Assembly (NCBI GenBank): GCA_937896265.1
Contig: CALBMD010000044.1
Coordinates: 1 to 16,294, forward strand
DNA from: an uncultured Pseudomonadota bacterium
GTDB taxonomy: Bacteria > Bdellovibrionota_B > Oligoflexia > Oligoflexales > Bog-1112
Length of the DNA stretch: 16,294 bases
Direction: 5' to 3'
Each line of letters opens with the position of its first letter. Within the stretch, counting starts at the first letter, position 1. A model generated the notes under the pieces. It was given only the letters and a program-made list of their open reading frames with translations. It had not been told where the DNA came from and ran no database searches. The translations under genes were made by a program, and so were the position numbers. This document shows, piece by piece, positions 1 to 6,948 of this stretch.

Positions 1-2078
1 GGCGCTGATGTTTGCGCCCCAGCTACTGGCCTAACGCAGTAAGGAGCTGCTAGAGTTTGGCCTCTTGCATTTTGCATATAGTCGATATAAATCCGACCAA
101 GTCTCTTGTTTTTATTGCGTTCTATACTTGTTGTTTTTGGCAAACGACTATGAATGATAGCTGCAAAATCGTGGCCAAAACTACGAACTGTCTCATAAGT
201 ATCCATATTGCGAACTGGGATATAGATATGAAGTCCTGTTGCTCCTGATGTTTTCAGATAGCCTTTAGCTCCTATCTGTTCGAGCAATAGATAGCATTGC
301 TGCGCCACCTCAATAACCTGATCAAAGCTATTATTATCATCAGGATCAAGATCAATGACACAATAATCTGGAGTGTCAAGACTACCTACTCGTGAGAGCC
401 AAGGATGAATTTCAATACAAGCCAAATTAGCTATATATAAGAGACTACGCACATCTTGGCAGAGACAAAAATTGATGAAATCTTTACGCGAAGATGTTAC
501 ACGATGTGTCTTCAACCAAGGTGGTAAATAGCCAGTAAGATCTTTTTGATAAAAGCTCTGCCCCAAGACACCATGGGGATGCCTATTCATGGAAATGGGC
601 CTGTCTTTTACATAAGGCACCATGATTTTACCAACCTGCGCATAGTATTCAACCAAATCACCCTTTGTAATCTTCTCTTCTGGCCACAATATTTTCTGTG
701 TGTGTGTTATCAGTGGCCCGTCTTTATATTTGATATTATCACTACCACGCATCTCAATTGTCAGGTCTTCTAATTCAAAACGACGCGCAATTATTTCAAA
801 TGATACTTTAGGGACAAGAGTCAATTTAGGATCATTTGATGTTTTCTCTTGCTCTATTTGATTCACAAAAATCACACAAGCTGTGCTAACCCCTGATTTG
901 TAGACTCCTTCAGGATGATAGGCTTTGACTTCATGAACACCATCATAGCTAGTTAAAAGAGGGTTGATGACAACACCGTGTGGTAAAGTTAAAACAGATA
1001 ACTGTTGCCGCCTAGTTTTAAAAGGCAAAGAACGAATATCTTTGCCATCAATAGTTAAGATGTCGTCAATGCTCACCCTTAACTGTGCCTTATTACCTTT
1101 TTGGTATTGCAATAAAAGTTGACGGCTAGGTTCACCTTTGTCATCTAGAACGAATATTTGACCTTCTAAGCAACATTCACTCGCTAAATCAGCAAAAAAA
1201 GTTTTAAGGATGGCAAAGCGCGTTGCAATATCAACGCGACCTTTTCCCTTAATTTCCAAATGCCCATCTTTCATAGTCAAGAGCACTCGAAAGCCCTTGA
1301 TTTGCTCTAGAAATAGCCAGTTTTTTTCTTCAATGGGAGTGTCGCTAACACTAGGCAGCATGAAAGAAAATAATTTGCCACTTCCTGCTTTGCTTTTTGC
1401 TAGAGCTAAATCTGTTTTTTTAACTTGCCACCTTTTCAGCTCCGCCTGCTTCTCTCCTTCTTGCCTGAGCCAATGAGGAGCCTCTGCAAGCTCTGCTAAC
1501 TCTTCAATACGCAAGCCAGAAGCTACTGAACGATTTTCAAGTAAGATATCTTTATAAGAAGCCATCTTGTCGCGTTTTTTCAGCAGCAACCAATTTTTAC
1601 CCTCTTTGAGACGCACAAGAGCAAATTCTCCTTTTAGTTTTTGGCCAAAAAGAAAAAAAGTTATCTTGCCTTTAATAAGGCCGTCTCTGATATTTTGATC
1701 GCTTTCAGTGCGAGTTTTAGCCTGACGCTCAGTATAGGTACCAGCATCCCAAATAAGCGTGCTTCCGGCCCCATAGTTACCTTCTGGAATCTTTCCCTCA
1801 AAATGAGCATAGGCTAGAGGGTGATCTTCAACATAAACAGCTAAGCGCTGCTCAGTAATATTAAGGCTTGGCCCTTTTGGAATCGCCCAACTTTTCAAAA
1901 CTCCATCTAATTCAATACGCAGATCATAGTGAAGATGGCTAGCTGCATGCTTATGCACCATAAAGCTAGCTCTATTGCCAACTGTAGCATCAGCCTCTTT
2001 GCCAATGGGTTCACTTGTGGGCTCACCACGAGGACCTTTCGTAAATTTACGCTTTTGATTGTATTCTTTGATGCTCAT
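1..2078 (-). CDS. ligD: LigD-type end-joining protein (phosphoesterase - degenerate ligase - polymerase), C-terminus beyond window
   Basis: An open frame of 692 codons starts at ATG 2078 and leaves the window at base 1. LigD proteins repair double-strand breaks with Ku by non-homologous end joining. Residues 35-115 are a 3'-phosphoesterase domain with the expected active-site residues (KHAAS with His44, LHYDLR with His50/Asp52/Arg54, EDHP with His86, Tyr90). Residues 455-690 are the primase-type polymerase domain (HPW, DLDP around 576-579, SGATGLH 611-617, IDY 665-667). The nucleotidyltransferase part between them (about 240-396) is recognisable but broken: the KxDG motif reads QIKG (259-262), the glutamate of motif III is Gln (EGQI, 305-308), the EGxVxK motif IV is lost, and only about 60 residues stand where the OB fold should be. 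The start follows a poor Shine-Dalgarno sequence; no other ATG or GTG fits upstream. No Ku gene is in the window. Family assignment is firm; loss of ligation is inferred. Confidence 0.9.
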   Translation of the reverse strand, partial: MSIKEYNQKRKFTKGPRGEPTSEPIGKEADATVGNRASFMVHKHAASHLHYDLRIELDGVLKSWAIPKGPSLNITEQRLAVYVEDHPLAYAHFEGKIPEGNYGAGSTLIWDAGTYTERQAKTRTESDQNIRDGLIKGKITFFLFGQKLKGEFALVRLKEGKNWLLLKKRDKMASYKDILLENRSVASGLRIEELAELAEAPHWLRQEGEKQAELKRWQVKKTDLALAKSKAGSGKLFSFMLPSVSDTPIEEKNWLFLEQIKGFRVLLTMKDGHLEIKGKGRVDIATRFAILKTFFADLASECCLEGQIFVLDDKGEPSRQLLLQYQKGNKAQLRVSIDDILTIDGKDIRSLPFKTRRQQLSVLTLPHGVVINPLLTSYDGVHEVKAYHPEGVYKSGVSTACVIFVNQIEQEKTSNDPKLTLVPKVSFEIIARRFELEDLTIEMRGSDNIKYKDGPLITHTQKILWPEEKITKGDLVEYYAQVGKIMVPYVKDRPISMNRHPHGVLGQSFYQKDLTGYLPPWLKTHRVTSSRKDFINFCLCQDVRSLLYIANLACIEIHPWLSRVGSLDTPDYCVIDLDPDDNNSFDQVIEVAQQCYLLLEQIGAKGYLKTSGATGLHIYIPVRNMDTYETVRSFGHDFAAIIHSRLPKTTSIERNKNKRLGRIYIDYMQNARGQTLAAPYCVRPVAGAQTSA

Positions 2079-2160
2079 TGCTCTAAGCCTACCAGCTTCA
2101 CTTTTAGTATCGGTATCAGCGAGGGTATTTAGCTGTACAGGATTTACCTAATGAGACAGC

Positions 2161-2184
2161 CTTGGCATTGGGCATTCTGCCAAG
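2161..2184. repeat. Inverted repeat, 7-bp arms
   Basis: CTTGGCA (2161-2167) and TGCCAAG (2178-2184) are perfect complements around a 10-base loop. In the ligD mRNA this would be a leader hairpin about 85 bases before the start codon. No T-run typical of an intrinsic terminator follows directly on either strand. Confidence 0.45.
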
Positions 2185-2275
2185 AGACTCTTTTCTGGGG
2201 ACCATCTGTATGCGAAGCTTGTTTCTCCAGACCCCTCTTTTGTTTTCAATTTTAAGATGCGGACACTCTGCATAG

Positions 2276-2290
2276 CAGAGAGCGTCGAGG
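2276..2290. repeat. Short perfect hairpin CTCTGC-ATA-GCAGAG
   Basis: Six perfect pairs around a 3-base loop, followed within 25 bases by a GCC-TTC-GGC mini hairpin. Together these look like a REP-type palindromic cluster rather than a terminator, since no T-run follows. Role unknown. Confidence 0.4.
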
Positions 2291-2411
2291 GAGACCCTTC
2301 GCCTTCGGCTCAGGACACGTACTGTTGACGTGCGCATGTAGATCTTGTACCACTTTGGGTGGAGGCTTCATGCCTTCCAATTTTTTTCTCCTTTAAAGAA
2401 ACATTTAAAAG

Positions 2412-2787
2412 ATGAAAATTCGTACTTTATTGAAAGTAGTAGGTTGTCTAAGTGTCGCCAGCGTAGTTTTTTTGCTCTTGCTATCAGGCATCCGTCACTT
2501 TGTTGTAAATTGGTTTCTATTCCCGACTTTCAGTATGCAGCCGACTATACAACCAGGCGATCAGATTTTTGCCAATCATTTAGCCTGTAGCAACATAGCT
2601 GATATTAAAAGAGGCGCCCTATGCAAAAGTATCTGTTCCAGAAAATTATTTGTTTATTTTAGGAGACAATCGCGCTGTATGTCGCATTTCTCAATCCTAT
2701 GGCGTGGTAAACTTTTCTTCTATATGGGGCAAGTTAGTCGCTCGAAAAGATCCTTCAGCTTTTTTTGGTCTCAAGCGTTTGCAGTAG
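2412..2787 (+). pseudogene. lepB: Signal peptidase I (lepB-like) remnant with internal deletion and frame change
   Basis: From ATG 2412 the frame encodes a membrane anchor (about residues 8-37) and then FSMQPTIQPGD, the signal peptidase I box with the catalytic serine (Ser41), followed by IKRG (66-69). Near 2611-2622 the homology jumps to the next frame, which reads VPENYLFILGDNR, then SYGVVNFSSIWGKLVARKD, and stops at TAG 2785-2787: the C-terminal signal peptidase box. Between the two pieces the expected segment with the catalytic lysine (the KRxxGxPGD region) is absent. The gene has therefore lost its catalytic dyad and its frame. The plain ORF that continues to 2885 is an artefact of this shift. 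Signal peptidase I is normally essential for secretion, so an intact copy must exist elsewhere; this is probably a decayed paralogue. Confidence 0.82.
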
Positions 2788-2788
2788 C

Positions 2789-3970
2789 TCAAATGATTTT
2801 TCTGGCTAAAGCAAGTTCTTCTTGCCAGGAAGTGGCAAAGATTCCTGGATCATCAGTACAAATATGGACGCTAAGACCTTGCTGAGCAAAAAACTTAAGT
2901 GGATGGTAGCTTAACTCACGGATTTGCCCCAGACGCAGGTTAGAAGTTGGGCAGCTCTCTATAGTAGCGCCATGCTGCTTGAGAATACTGGCAACTGCCT
3001 GCTGTAGGCTCCGTGCTGAAGCTATACTTTCCTCATCATAAACCTGCACAGGTGTAAAATCGGCGCAATACCCATGCTCACGAAGCAGCTCTTTATTTTG
3101 AGCGAGCCAGATTTGATGGTCTGCAATTTCTTCTTCTGACTCTTGGATTAAGTGACCTAAAAAGTTAGCTGGATCAATACCTAATCCAGTTGCATGACCC
3201 AAACGCCAAACACCTTGTTGAAAAGTTTCTAAAATCCAACGACAAGCACTCGAAACACTAGCAAAAACTTCACCAACATGACATAAAAGTTCCAAAGGCC
3301 TTTCTCGCTCATTATCTTCACGAAATTTAGCCATGAGAGTGGCACGTGTCTTTGGAGGATAGGCTATTTCATCATAGGCAAAATCAATGCCAACAATGAC
3401 TTCTGCTAATTTTGGCTCTTGACGGCAAAATTCTCGTAACCATTCATAGTGCAGCAGCGCTAGCTTTGGCTCGCGAAATAGGCTGAAAACAAGTTTTGTC
3501 TGCATCGCTAGTTCGCAATTTAATTTTTTTATGCTTTGGCACAGTATAAAAAGATAGCGAGCTGCATCAGTGGCCGTATAGTAAAAAGGGATTAAAGTTC
3601 TAGCTTCGAAATAAATCAGACCAGAGGTTTTTGCTACTTTGCGGATAATGTACTCTTGTGTTGATATATTACTTAAAAGTATAGGGCAGAGAGCAATAAT
3701 GAGATTGAATTTGGCTTGAAAAACAGCAAAAGTTGTCGGTTCTAGGCAAAGAAAATCTTGAGCTAATATTGCCTGACCATCTTGATCTTGCCAATAGGAC
3801 GCAACATCAGGCTTTCGCCCTGTTGCTTTTTCAAACTCCTGCGCGTACCAAGCCAATTTGTCTTGGCGATCTTGCCAAAGATCTTTACCCATAGACCAAA
3901 GGTCTTGAGGGTCTAAACACCCATGAAGGTGAACATGAAAGTCTTTTTCTATTTGAGTTGGAAGACTCAT
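2789..3970 (-). CDS. Adenosine deaminase-like metal-dependent deaminase, short C-terminus
   Basis: The 393-residue protein carries all the core motifs of the adenosine/AMP deaminase family: HVHLHG (12-17, metal ligands), GIDFAYDE (194-201), HVGE (231-234, metal His and catalytic Glu), RLGHA (256-260), CPTSN (340-344) and TDDP (372-375). Enzymes of this family hydrolyse adenosine or related purines to the inosine form and ammonia. The start ATG 3970 was chosen because it lies just before the HxHLxG motif; a longer frame reaches 4105 but runs back through the tRNA gene. Shine-Dalgarno signal is weak. The protein stops 18 residues after TDDP, whereas family members usually continue for some 50-70 residues of helix, so the C-terminus may be truncated; the stop lies 1 base from the end of the lepB remnant. 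The sequence is divergent and the true substrate is not certain. Confidence 0.8.
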   Translation of the reverse strand: MSLPTQIEKDFHVHLHGCLDPQDLWSMGKDLWQDRQDKLAWYAQEFEKATGRKPDVASYWQDQDGQAILAQDFLCLEPTTFAVFQAKFNLIIALCPILLSNISTQEYIIRKVAKTSGLIYFEARTLIPFYYTATDAARYLFILCQSIKKLNCELAMQTKLVFSLFREPKLALLHYEWLREFCRQEPKLAEVIVGIDFAYDEIAYPPKTRATLMAKFREDNERERPLELLCHVGEVFASVSSACRWILETFQQGVWRLGHATGLGIDPANFLGHLIQESEEEIADHQIWLAQNKELLREHGYCADFTPVQVYDEESIASARSLQQAVASILKQHGATIESCPTSNLRLGQIRELSYHPLKFFAQQGLSVHICTDDPGIFATSWQEELALARKII

Positions 3971-3990
3971 AGACAACTCTGAAGAAACTA

Positions 3991-4066
3991 TGGAGCGGAA
4001 AACGAGGTTCGAACTCGCGACCTCCAGCTTGGGAAGCTGGCGCTCTACCAACTGAGCTATTTCCGC
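3991..4066 (-). tRNA. tRNA-Gly (anticodon CCC)
   Basis: On the minus strand a full cloverleaf can be drawn: acceptor GCGGAAA/TTTCCGC, D arm GCTC-AGTTGGTA-GAGC, anticodon stem CCAGC/GCTGG around loop TTCCCAA (anticodon CCC, reading GGG), a 5-base variable loop and a T arm with loop TTCGAAC. The 3' CCA is encoded (3991-3993). All stems pair, with one G-U in the T stem. The deaminase start codon lies 20 bases downstream. Confidence 0.95.
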
Positions 4067-4076
4067 AAGTATGAAA

Positions 4077-4105
4077 ACTATAGCGCAGACAACCACAAAC
4101 CGCAA
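4077..4105 (-). promoter_or_regulatory. Putative sigma-70 promoter of the tRNA-Gly gene
   Basis: On the minus strand TTGCGG (4100-4105) and TATAGT (4077-4082) are separated by 17 bases. The TATAGT box ends 10 bases before the mature 5' end of the tRNA, which is a typical layout for a tRNA promoter. The downstream deaminase gene may share this transcript. Confidence 0.6.
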
Positions 4106-4151
4106 CTGAAAGCAAAGAAGCGTCTGAGGGAAGACTCACAGGAGAAACTGA

Positions 4152-5996
4152 CTAAGCACAAAGCTGCGCCACTTGCTCTGCCAAGCTCTTAGCTGTTAAG
4201 CGCAAACCTGAAATCTTCTTGCCAATCCGAACTTGCACTCTTTTGCGTGTCCTATGGCTTAGAAGTATAGGCCGAGGGCTTTTGCGCGAAAATATAGTAC
4301 CCCATAAGCCGTTTAGAGCTATAGGAACAAATAGCACAGGCCTATCCTTAGCGATAGCTTCCATACTCCGCTTAAACTCTCCTAATTTTCCATCCTTGCT
4401 AATTTGCCCCTCTGGAAATAGGCACACCAAATCCTTGCGATCAAGAGCTTCATGAATACACTCAATAGAACTTGCATTTAACACAGGATGATTATGAGCA
4501 TAAGGGATGCACTTCATCCGCCGAAAAAGCAAATTTAAGATAGGTTTATTGTAGAGGTTTTGATCCATTACAAAACGAATGGGTCTTTGACAAGCTAAAG
4601 AAAGAATAAACCAATCAATGTAGCTAATATGATTAGAAATAATAATTGCTCCCTCATTACGAGGAATATTCTCTTGGCCCTCAAATTCGAAATAATAGGT
4701 AGTCTTCGCTAAAATCCAGCTGCCAAACCTTAAGAAGAACTCCGGCATAGAAATCACTATATACAAACATACAAACAAATTCATAATGCTCAAGAAACCT
4801 AAGATATCCTTGGTAACAAAACCAATACTATAAAAACCCATAGCAATGACAGATGAAGCAACCATAAATAGAGCATTGACGATATTATTGGCAGCTATGA
4901 TACGAGAACAACTCTCTTTCTCGCTACGTTGCTGCAACAGTGTATAAAGTGGAACAATAAAGAAGCTGCCAAAAAATCCAATGAAGCCAAGATCTGCCAT
5001 GATGCGATAGGGCGTCAATGAATATTCATTAAATAAAAAGCCCCAAAAATTTAACTTTTTATCAAGAAAATAGCTGGTGTCCATCAGGCATAGGTCTGAG
5101 GTAAAAAAGCTCATTCCTAAAGCACCCAAGCATACTAAACCGACTTCCACATTCCCCTTTGACAGCTTATCAAAAACATAGGAGCCAACAGCAATGCTAA
5201 GAGTAAATATAGCTAAAAAAACTGTGATCACAAACTCATCAGCATGCAAAGTATGACTGACATAATTTGGAATCTGAGCTAAAAATGTCGCACCAAAAAA
5301 CCAAAACCAAGAGATACCGAAGATAGAATAGAAAATAGAATCATTTTGCCGCGATAGTTCCATGAGGCTGATGATCTCAGCCATAGGATTTTTGGTGATC
5401 TTTAAATCAGGTGAAGCTGCTGGCGCATTCGGTACTTTTAAGGCGCTAATCCAGCCTAATACTGCAAATAATATAATAGCTATGCAGACCCAAATAGTGC
5501 CTAATTTTATCAAGACACCACCAAGAATAGTGCCAAGAAGAATAGAAACAAAAGTACCCATTTCAACCAAACTTGTTCCTGTCACGATCTCATGTTCATG
5601 AAGGTGTTGCGGTAAAATAGAATACTTCACAGGGCCAAAAAACGTTGATTGTGTGCCCATTAAGAAGAGAATGGCAATTAAAAAACCTATATGATCATAA
5701 TAAAAACCCAAAGCACCAAAGATCATGATGAAAATTTCAGCAAATTTCACAACTCGAATCAACGACGACTTCTCATACTTGTCAGCCAGTTGCCCAGCAA
5801 TCGGACTAAACAAAAAGTATGGAAGAATAAACAGACCCGATGCAATGTTGATCCACAGACCAGCTTCAATTTCGTTAGCAGCGCGAAAAGCTATCAAGAT
5901 CACAAGGGCATTTTTGAATACATTATCATTGAATGCAGCGATAAACTGCGTCACAAAAAATGGGCCAAAGCGGGCGCTATTGAGAAGTTCTTTCAT
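4152..5996 (-). CDS. MFS transporter fused to PlsC-type acyltransferase (LplT-Aas-like)
   Basis: This inner-membrane fusion has an N-terminal major-facilitator domain (about residues 1-425, many hydrophobic segments, opening with the FGPFFVTQFIAAFNDNVFKN signature of LplT-like lysophospholipid transporters) and a C-terminal glycerolipid acyltransferase domain (about 430-614) with NHISYID (catalytic His456 and Asp461) and FPEG (527-530). The known role of this group is to flip lysophospholipids, such as lyso-PE, to the cytoplasmic face and re-acylate them. Many fused homologues carry a third, acyl-ACP synthetase domain; it is absent here and the frame ends cleanly after the acyltransferase. 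The start is ATG 5996, which puts the N-terminus at MKELLNSARFG as in homologues; a TTG at 6017 in frame is less likely. A GGTGGGA stretch lies 12 bases upstream. Confidence 0.87.
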   Translation of the reverse strand: MKELLNSARFGPFFVTQFIAAFNDNVFKNALVILIAFRAANEIEAGLWINIASGLFILPYFLFSPIAGQLADKYEKSSLIRVVKFAEIFIMIFGALGFYYDHIGFLIAILFLMGTQSTFFGPVKYSILPQHLHEHEIVTGTSLVEMGTFVSILLGTILGGVLIKLGTIWVCIAIILFAVLGWISALKVPNAPAASPDLKITKNPMAEIISLMELSRQNDSIFYSIFGISWFWFFGATFLAQIPNYVSHTLHADEFVITVFLAIFTLSIAVGSYVFDKLSKGNVEVGLVCLGALGMSFFTSDLCLMDTSYFLDKKLNFWGFLFNEYSLTPYRIMADLGFIGFFGSFFIVPLYTLLQQRSEKESCSRIIAANNIVNALFMVASSVIAMGFYSIGFVTKDILGFLSIMNLFVCLYIVISMPEFFLRFGSWILAKTTYYFEFEGQENIPRNEGAIIISNHISYIDWFILSLACQRPIRFVMDQNLYNKPILNLLFRRMKCIPYAHNHPVLNASSIECIHEALDRKDLVCLFPEGQISKDGKLGEFKRSMEAIAKDRPVLFVPIALNGLWGTIFSRKSPRPILLSHRTRKRVQVRIGKKISGLRLTAKSLAEQVAQLCA

Positions 5997-6041
5997 ACAG
6001 TATTTGGATCCCACCAAAAGTTAAAAGCATCCCTCAAACGG

Positions 6042-6052
6042 GCGAAATTCGC
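6042..6052. promoter_or_regulatory. Short palindrome GCGAAATTCGC
   Basis: An 11-base palindrome (GCGAA-A-TTCGC) lies 45 bases upstream of the transporter/acyltransferase start, in the divergent region. It could be an operator half-site pair, but short palindromes arise by chance and no second copy was noticed nearby. Confidence 0.2.
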
Positions 6053-6150
6053 GTCACGATCACTTTACCAAAAAGAGATTTATCTAGCAGGATAATATTT
6101 TATTCAACGATAGCCCGCTAATAAATTCGCCTGCAAGAGCTAAGTTTGGG

Positions 6151-6188
6151 TGCAAGCAAGAAGGGCTTTGCAGCTATGGCTGCTTGCA
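6151..6188. repeat. Inverted repeat TGCAAGCA/TGCTTGCA with a competing inner hairpin
   Basis: Arms 6151-6158 and 6181-6188 are perfectly complementary over 8 bp with a 22-base loop. An alternative hairpin GCAGC-TATG-GCTGC (6170-6183) uses part of the right arm, so the two structures exclude each other. It lies about 100 bases upstream of the exported-protein gene. Confidence 0.4.
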
Positions 6189-6284
6189 TTCGCATCAGAC
6201 ATTTAATAGAATTAGCCGCCAAATCCGCAAGATAGGCGAATATTTACCTCTTAGGCTCGGCCAGTATAAAGAAAGGTTAACTTG

Positions 6285-6914
6285 ATGCAAGTAAGATTTA
6301 TGGTATTTGTCGGAACACTCACCTTCTCCTTGATCGCTCATGCTGAAGAAATCCAGCATTTCTCAGCCAAAGGCAGGAGCAAAGGCACTTTATTTCGCGA
6401 GGGGCTTAATGCTGCAGTCTATGGCGATTTTACTGCCAATCGCTCGAATGCGCTTGATGCCAGTGTGTTAGAAACAAGTCTTGGAGTGCAAGTGTTACGC
6501 AGCGAATATGTGGCAGGTACACTTGGCGCTCAATTAGGTGGTCTTGTTCATTCCGAAAATGTCTCTGAAGAAATTCACTATCTTGGTCCCCGCATTGAAC
6601 TGACAGTTTTGCCCGAGACACTCTTACCACTAGGCATTTCTTACATGGATAGCTTAGGCACCCGTGTAGCTACACGCCGAGATGATGATGATACAAAGAG
6701 CCACAAAAAAGTGCGCCTCAAAGAAAGCCGTTTCACCATATATTACAAGGCTAACCAGAGTGTTCATTTAGGTTTTGGCATTAGCCGCCAGGACTTAGAG
6801 TCGCATGACTATCAACTAGCTCGCGGTGAAAAAGCAAATGGAGATAATTTTGTTGCCACTTTGCGTCGCTCGGAGTGGAATGGACTAGTATCTCTTCGTC
6901 TAACCACGATGTAA
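6285..6914 (+). CDS. Exported protein of unknown function, possible small outer-membrane barrel
   Basis: The 209-residue product begins with a clear signal peptide: MQVRF, a hydrophobic core VFVGTLTFSL, then AHA before EE, fitting signal peptidase I cleavage after about residue 21. The mature part has runs of alternating polar and hydrophobic residues (for example ESRFTIYYKA, HLGFGISR, WNGLVSLRL) that suggest beta strands, and one acidic patch DDDD near 135. The chain does not end in the aromatic residue common in outer-membrane proteins. I do not recognise the family. The start ATG 6285 is preceded by GAAAGG with good spacing; a TTG one codon upstream is also in frame. The sthA start lies 34 bases downstream on the same strand, so they may be cotranscribed, though no functional link is evident. 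Confidence 0.75.
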   Translation: MQVRFMVFVGTLTFSLIAHAEEIQHFSAKGRSKGTLFREGLNAAVYGDFTANRSNALDASVLETSLGVQVLRSEYVAGTLGAQLGGLVHSENVSEEIHYLGPRIELTVLPETLLPLGISYMDSLGTRVATRRDDDDTKSHKKVRLKESRFTIYYKANQSVHLGFGISRQDLESHDYQLARGEKANGDNFVATLRRSEWNGLVSLRLTTM

Positions 6915-6948
6915 AATACGCATAGAGGCTCACAATAGAGGGGTTAAC

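Larger units (their letters stand above)
2079..2411. other. Structured non-coding stretch between ligD and the lepB remnant
   Basis: I see no convincing gene in these 333 bases. The stretch contains a 7-bp inverted repeat CTTGGCA/TGCCAAG (2161-2184), a perfect 6-bp hairpin CTCTGC-ATA-GCAGAG (2276-2290), a CCCTTCG/CTTCGGCTCAGG-like block (about 2295-2314) of the sort found in dispersed REP-type palindromes, and a CACGT/ACGTG pair (about 2317-2333). It would be the 5' leader or promoter region of ligD on the minus strand, and upstream DNA for the decayed lepB on the plus strand. I could not pick a credible promoter. Confidence 0.5.

Noticed and set aside
1210..1476. Plus-strand open frames inside ligD (also 57-248, 546-773, 1929-2132)
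   Set aside because: They lie antisense to a continuous minus-strand coding sequence with clear homology and show no family features.
2116..2337. 73-codon minus-strand frame upstream of ligD
   Set aside because: Arg/Lys-rich, no recognisable family, no ribosome binding site, and it spans several hairpins; it looks like open non-coding sequence.
2690..2788. Lost deaminase C-terminus continuing in another frame past the stop
   Set aside because: A faintly similar stretch can be read, but the same DNA matches the signal peptidase C-terminal box far better on the other strand.
3971..4139. Coding start of the deaminase gene within or upstream of the tRNA
   Set aside because: The in-frame extension to 4105 and another frame to 4139 translate the tRNA gene itself; the HxHLxG motif lies right after ATG 3970.
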